Shown piece by piece: positions 12,081-12,968 of a stretch of DNA of 12,968 nucleotides. Both the position numbers and the translations under genes were made by a program. The notes beneath the pieces are model-generated. The model searched no databases. It was not told the origin of the DNA and saw nothing but the letters and a program-made list of their open reading frames with translations. This DNA is from an uncultured Caryophanales bacterium (GTDB lineage: Bacteria; Bacillota_I; Bacilli_A; RFN20; CAG-826). Within the stretch, counting starts at the first letter, position 1. Every line of letters begins with the position of its first letter. Location: assembly GCA_946403545.1 (NCBI GenBank), contig CAMJAG010000023.1, forward strand, positions 1-12,968, read 5' to 3'.

Positions 12081-12968
12081 TTATTGTTGTGTTTTTGTAT
12101 ATGAACCTGCTACAAAATTAGAAGGTAAATAGTCACATTCTGCATCATCAAAATACTTAGCTTCAGTAAATGAAATAGAATTACTAGTTTCATCATAAGT
12201 GAAGTCTTTTAATTCATAATCAGGGAATTCAGATACACCCTTTTCTTTACTAGCTTCACTTTGACCATGCATGACATAAAGCAAAGCAACTTTACGATGT
12301 CCTAATTCCCAATCATCATATTCACTGAAACTTAACGTACCTTCAACTGACTTTAATGTAGTAGCGTTTCCATAGCGGAAATAGACTGTATATTCAGTAA
12401 AACTTGCGTTTGATTTATAGGAGTTATTAGCAAAATAGAATTGATTTCCACTACTATCTACAAATGTACCGTTATAATTTGGTGCTATCTTTTCGTGTTG
12501 ATATGTATATCTTTGGCTGCCTTCTTTAACATAAGTGCCAAAAGCATATGGCATATTAGATAAATGATAATCTCTAACAGGAACTCCACCGGTTCTTACA
12601 GGTTGGATTTGATATCCCATTGATCTAATTGTAAATTGATGTAAATCAGTCTTTTCATCTTCAGTGAAGCAATATAAGCGACCATCATCTCGAATAGTGT
12701 TAGTGGTATTGAGACAAATAGTCATTTGAGTAACACCATCATCAATTCCAAAATATTTAGCGCTATTTTTGCCTTCTTTTTTAAGAAGTCCATCTTCGTA
12801 ATATTTAAAACTATCTTTAGAAAATTCGAAATATGCAGAACTAACAGGATGGAATTCGTTATTGTTTTCAACCAGATTCCATTTGATATAACTCTCACCA
12901 TTACCTAAATCTACTACGTATTTTTGATTATCGGCAACTTCAAAAAATGCACACCCAGTAAGAGATGA
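12081..12968 (-). CDS. Lipoprotein of unknown function, 5' end beyond window edge
   Basis: The open frame extends without a stop from the TAA at 12081-12083 to the right edge, 295 residues in view. Reading from the edge, the first residues are SSLTGCAFFEV, and LTGC matches a lipobox. The missing part is probably only the start codon, the basic stretch and the hydrophobic core of a signal peptide, with Cys as residue 1 of the mature anchored protein. An internal ATG at 12723-12725 is in the same frame but would cut off the lipobox and 81 codons, so I reject it as the start. The mature part is rich in Tyr, Phe, Asn, Ser and acidic residues, with alternating polar and aromatic stretches that suggest beta structure. 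I recognise no enzymatic or binding motif. It would sit on the outer face of the cell membrane. It lies directly upstream of the diguanylate cyclase gene in the same direction. Confidence 0.8.
   Translation of the reverse strand, partial: SSLTGCAFFEVADNQKYVVDLGNGESYIKWNLVENNNEFHPVSSAYFEFSKDSFKYYEDGLLKKEGKNSAKYFGIDDGVTQMTICLNTTNTIRDDGRLYCFTEDEKTDLHQFTIRSMGYQIQPVRTGGVPVRDYHLSNMPYAFGTYVKEGSQRYTYQHEKIAPNYNGTFVDSSGNQFYFANNSYKSNASFTEYTVYFRYGNATTLKSVEGTLSFSEYDDWELGHRKVALLYVMHGQSEASKEKGVSEFPDYELKDFTYDETSNSISFTEAKYFDDAECDYLPSNFVAGSYTKTQQ

Noticed and set aside
12726..12908. 60-codon plus-strand open frame near the right edge
   Set aside because: It is antisense to the upstream extension of the lipoprotein gene, whose frame is open to the edge and carries a lipobox.
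1..12968. Use of UGA as Trp (mycoplasma code)
   Set aside because: TGA ends the GntR gene at the expected length, and the genes read through with Trp encoded by TGG.
1..12968. CRISPR arrays, insertion sequences, prophage or toxin-antitoxin genes
   Set aside because: I saw no spaced repeat arrays, transposase motifs or phage-like genes. The repeats present are short and promoter-linked.

Overview
The window is AT-rich DNA. It is gene-dense, with several overlapping or nearly abutting genes, mostly purine-rich ribosome binding sites and sigma-70/sigma-A-type promoters. TGA ends one gene (at 8835-8837) and Trp is encoded by TGG, so the standard bacterial code applies, not the mycoplasma code. 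GPH-type sugar symport, a YtrA-like GntR regulator with its ABC exporter, a GGDEF protein and a lipoprotein with a Gram-positive-type lipobox together suggest a low-GC member of the Bacillota (Bacilli, Erysipelotrichia or a Mollicutes-adjacent uncultured lineage). That placement is inference from gene style, not from a marker gene.

Layout. Positions 1-179 (minus strand) hold the 5' part of a tRNA-Gly cut by the window edge and a complete but mispaired tRNA-like gene with a GAC anticodon, each with its own promoter and with a terminator between them. Positions 231-6589 (minus strand) form an alpha-galactoside catabolic locus, in transcription order: TetR regulator, GPH-family sugar symporter, GH36 alpha-galactosidase, a GT-B glycosyltransferase-like protein, and galactokinase. 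From the symporter onward the spacing is 8 nt, an 11-nt overlap and 3 nt, so these four are almost certainly one operon. The expected flow is uptake of an alpha-galactoside, hydrolysis in the cytoplasm, and phosphorylation of galactose. galT and galE are not in the window. The glycosyltransferase-like gene is the unexplained member. A 19-bp perfect inverted repeat in front of the symporter gene is the best operator candidate. Positions 6709-8238 (minus strand) carry a single FAD-dependent phytoene-desaturase/CrtISO/RetSat-like oxidoreductase with a strong terminator.

Positions 8502-10807 (plus strand) form a compact YtrA-type GntR / ABC ATPase / ABC permease operon. Its promoter carries three copies of a 9-bp repeat, and its gene junctions are translationally coupled. 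It ends at a strong terminator that meets the terminator of the next gene head-on. Positions 10927-12968 (minus strand) hold a seven-helix membrane GGDEF diguanylate cyclase and, upstream of it, a lipoprotein of unknown function. The lipoprotein reading frame runs off the right edge of the window and shows a lipobox near that edge.

I see no CRISPR array, insertion sequence, prophage gene or obvious defence system. The most interesting items are the chimeric-looking tRNA, the glycosyltransferase-like protein inside the galactoside operon, the repeat-based operator of the GntR operon, and the apparent absence of Shine-Dalgarno sequences for the divergent gene pair around 8239-8501.
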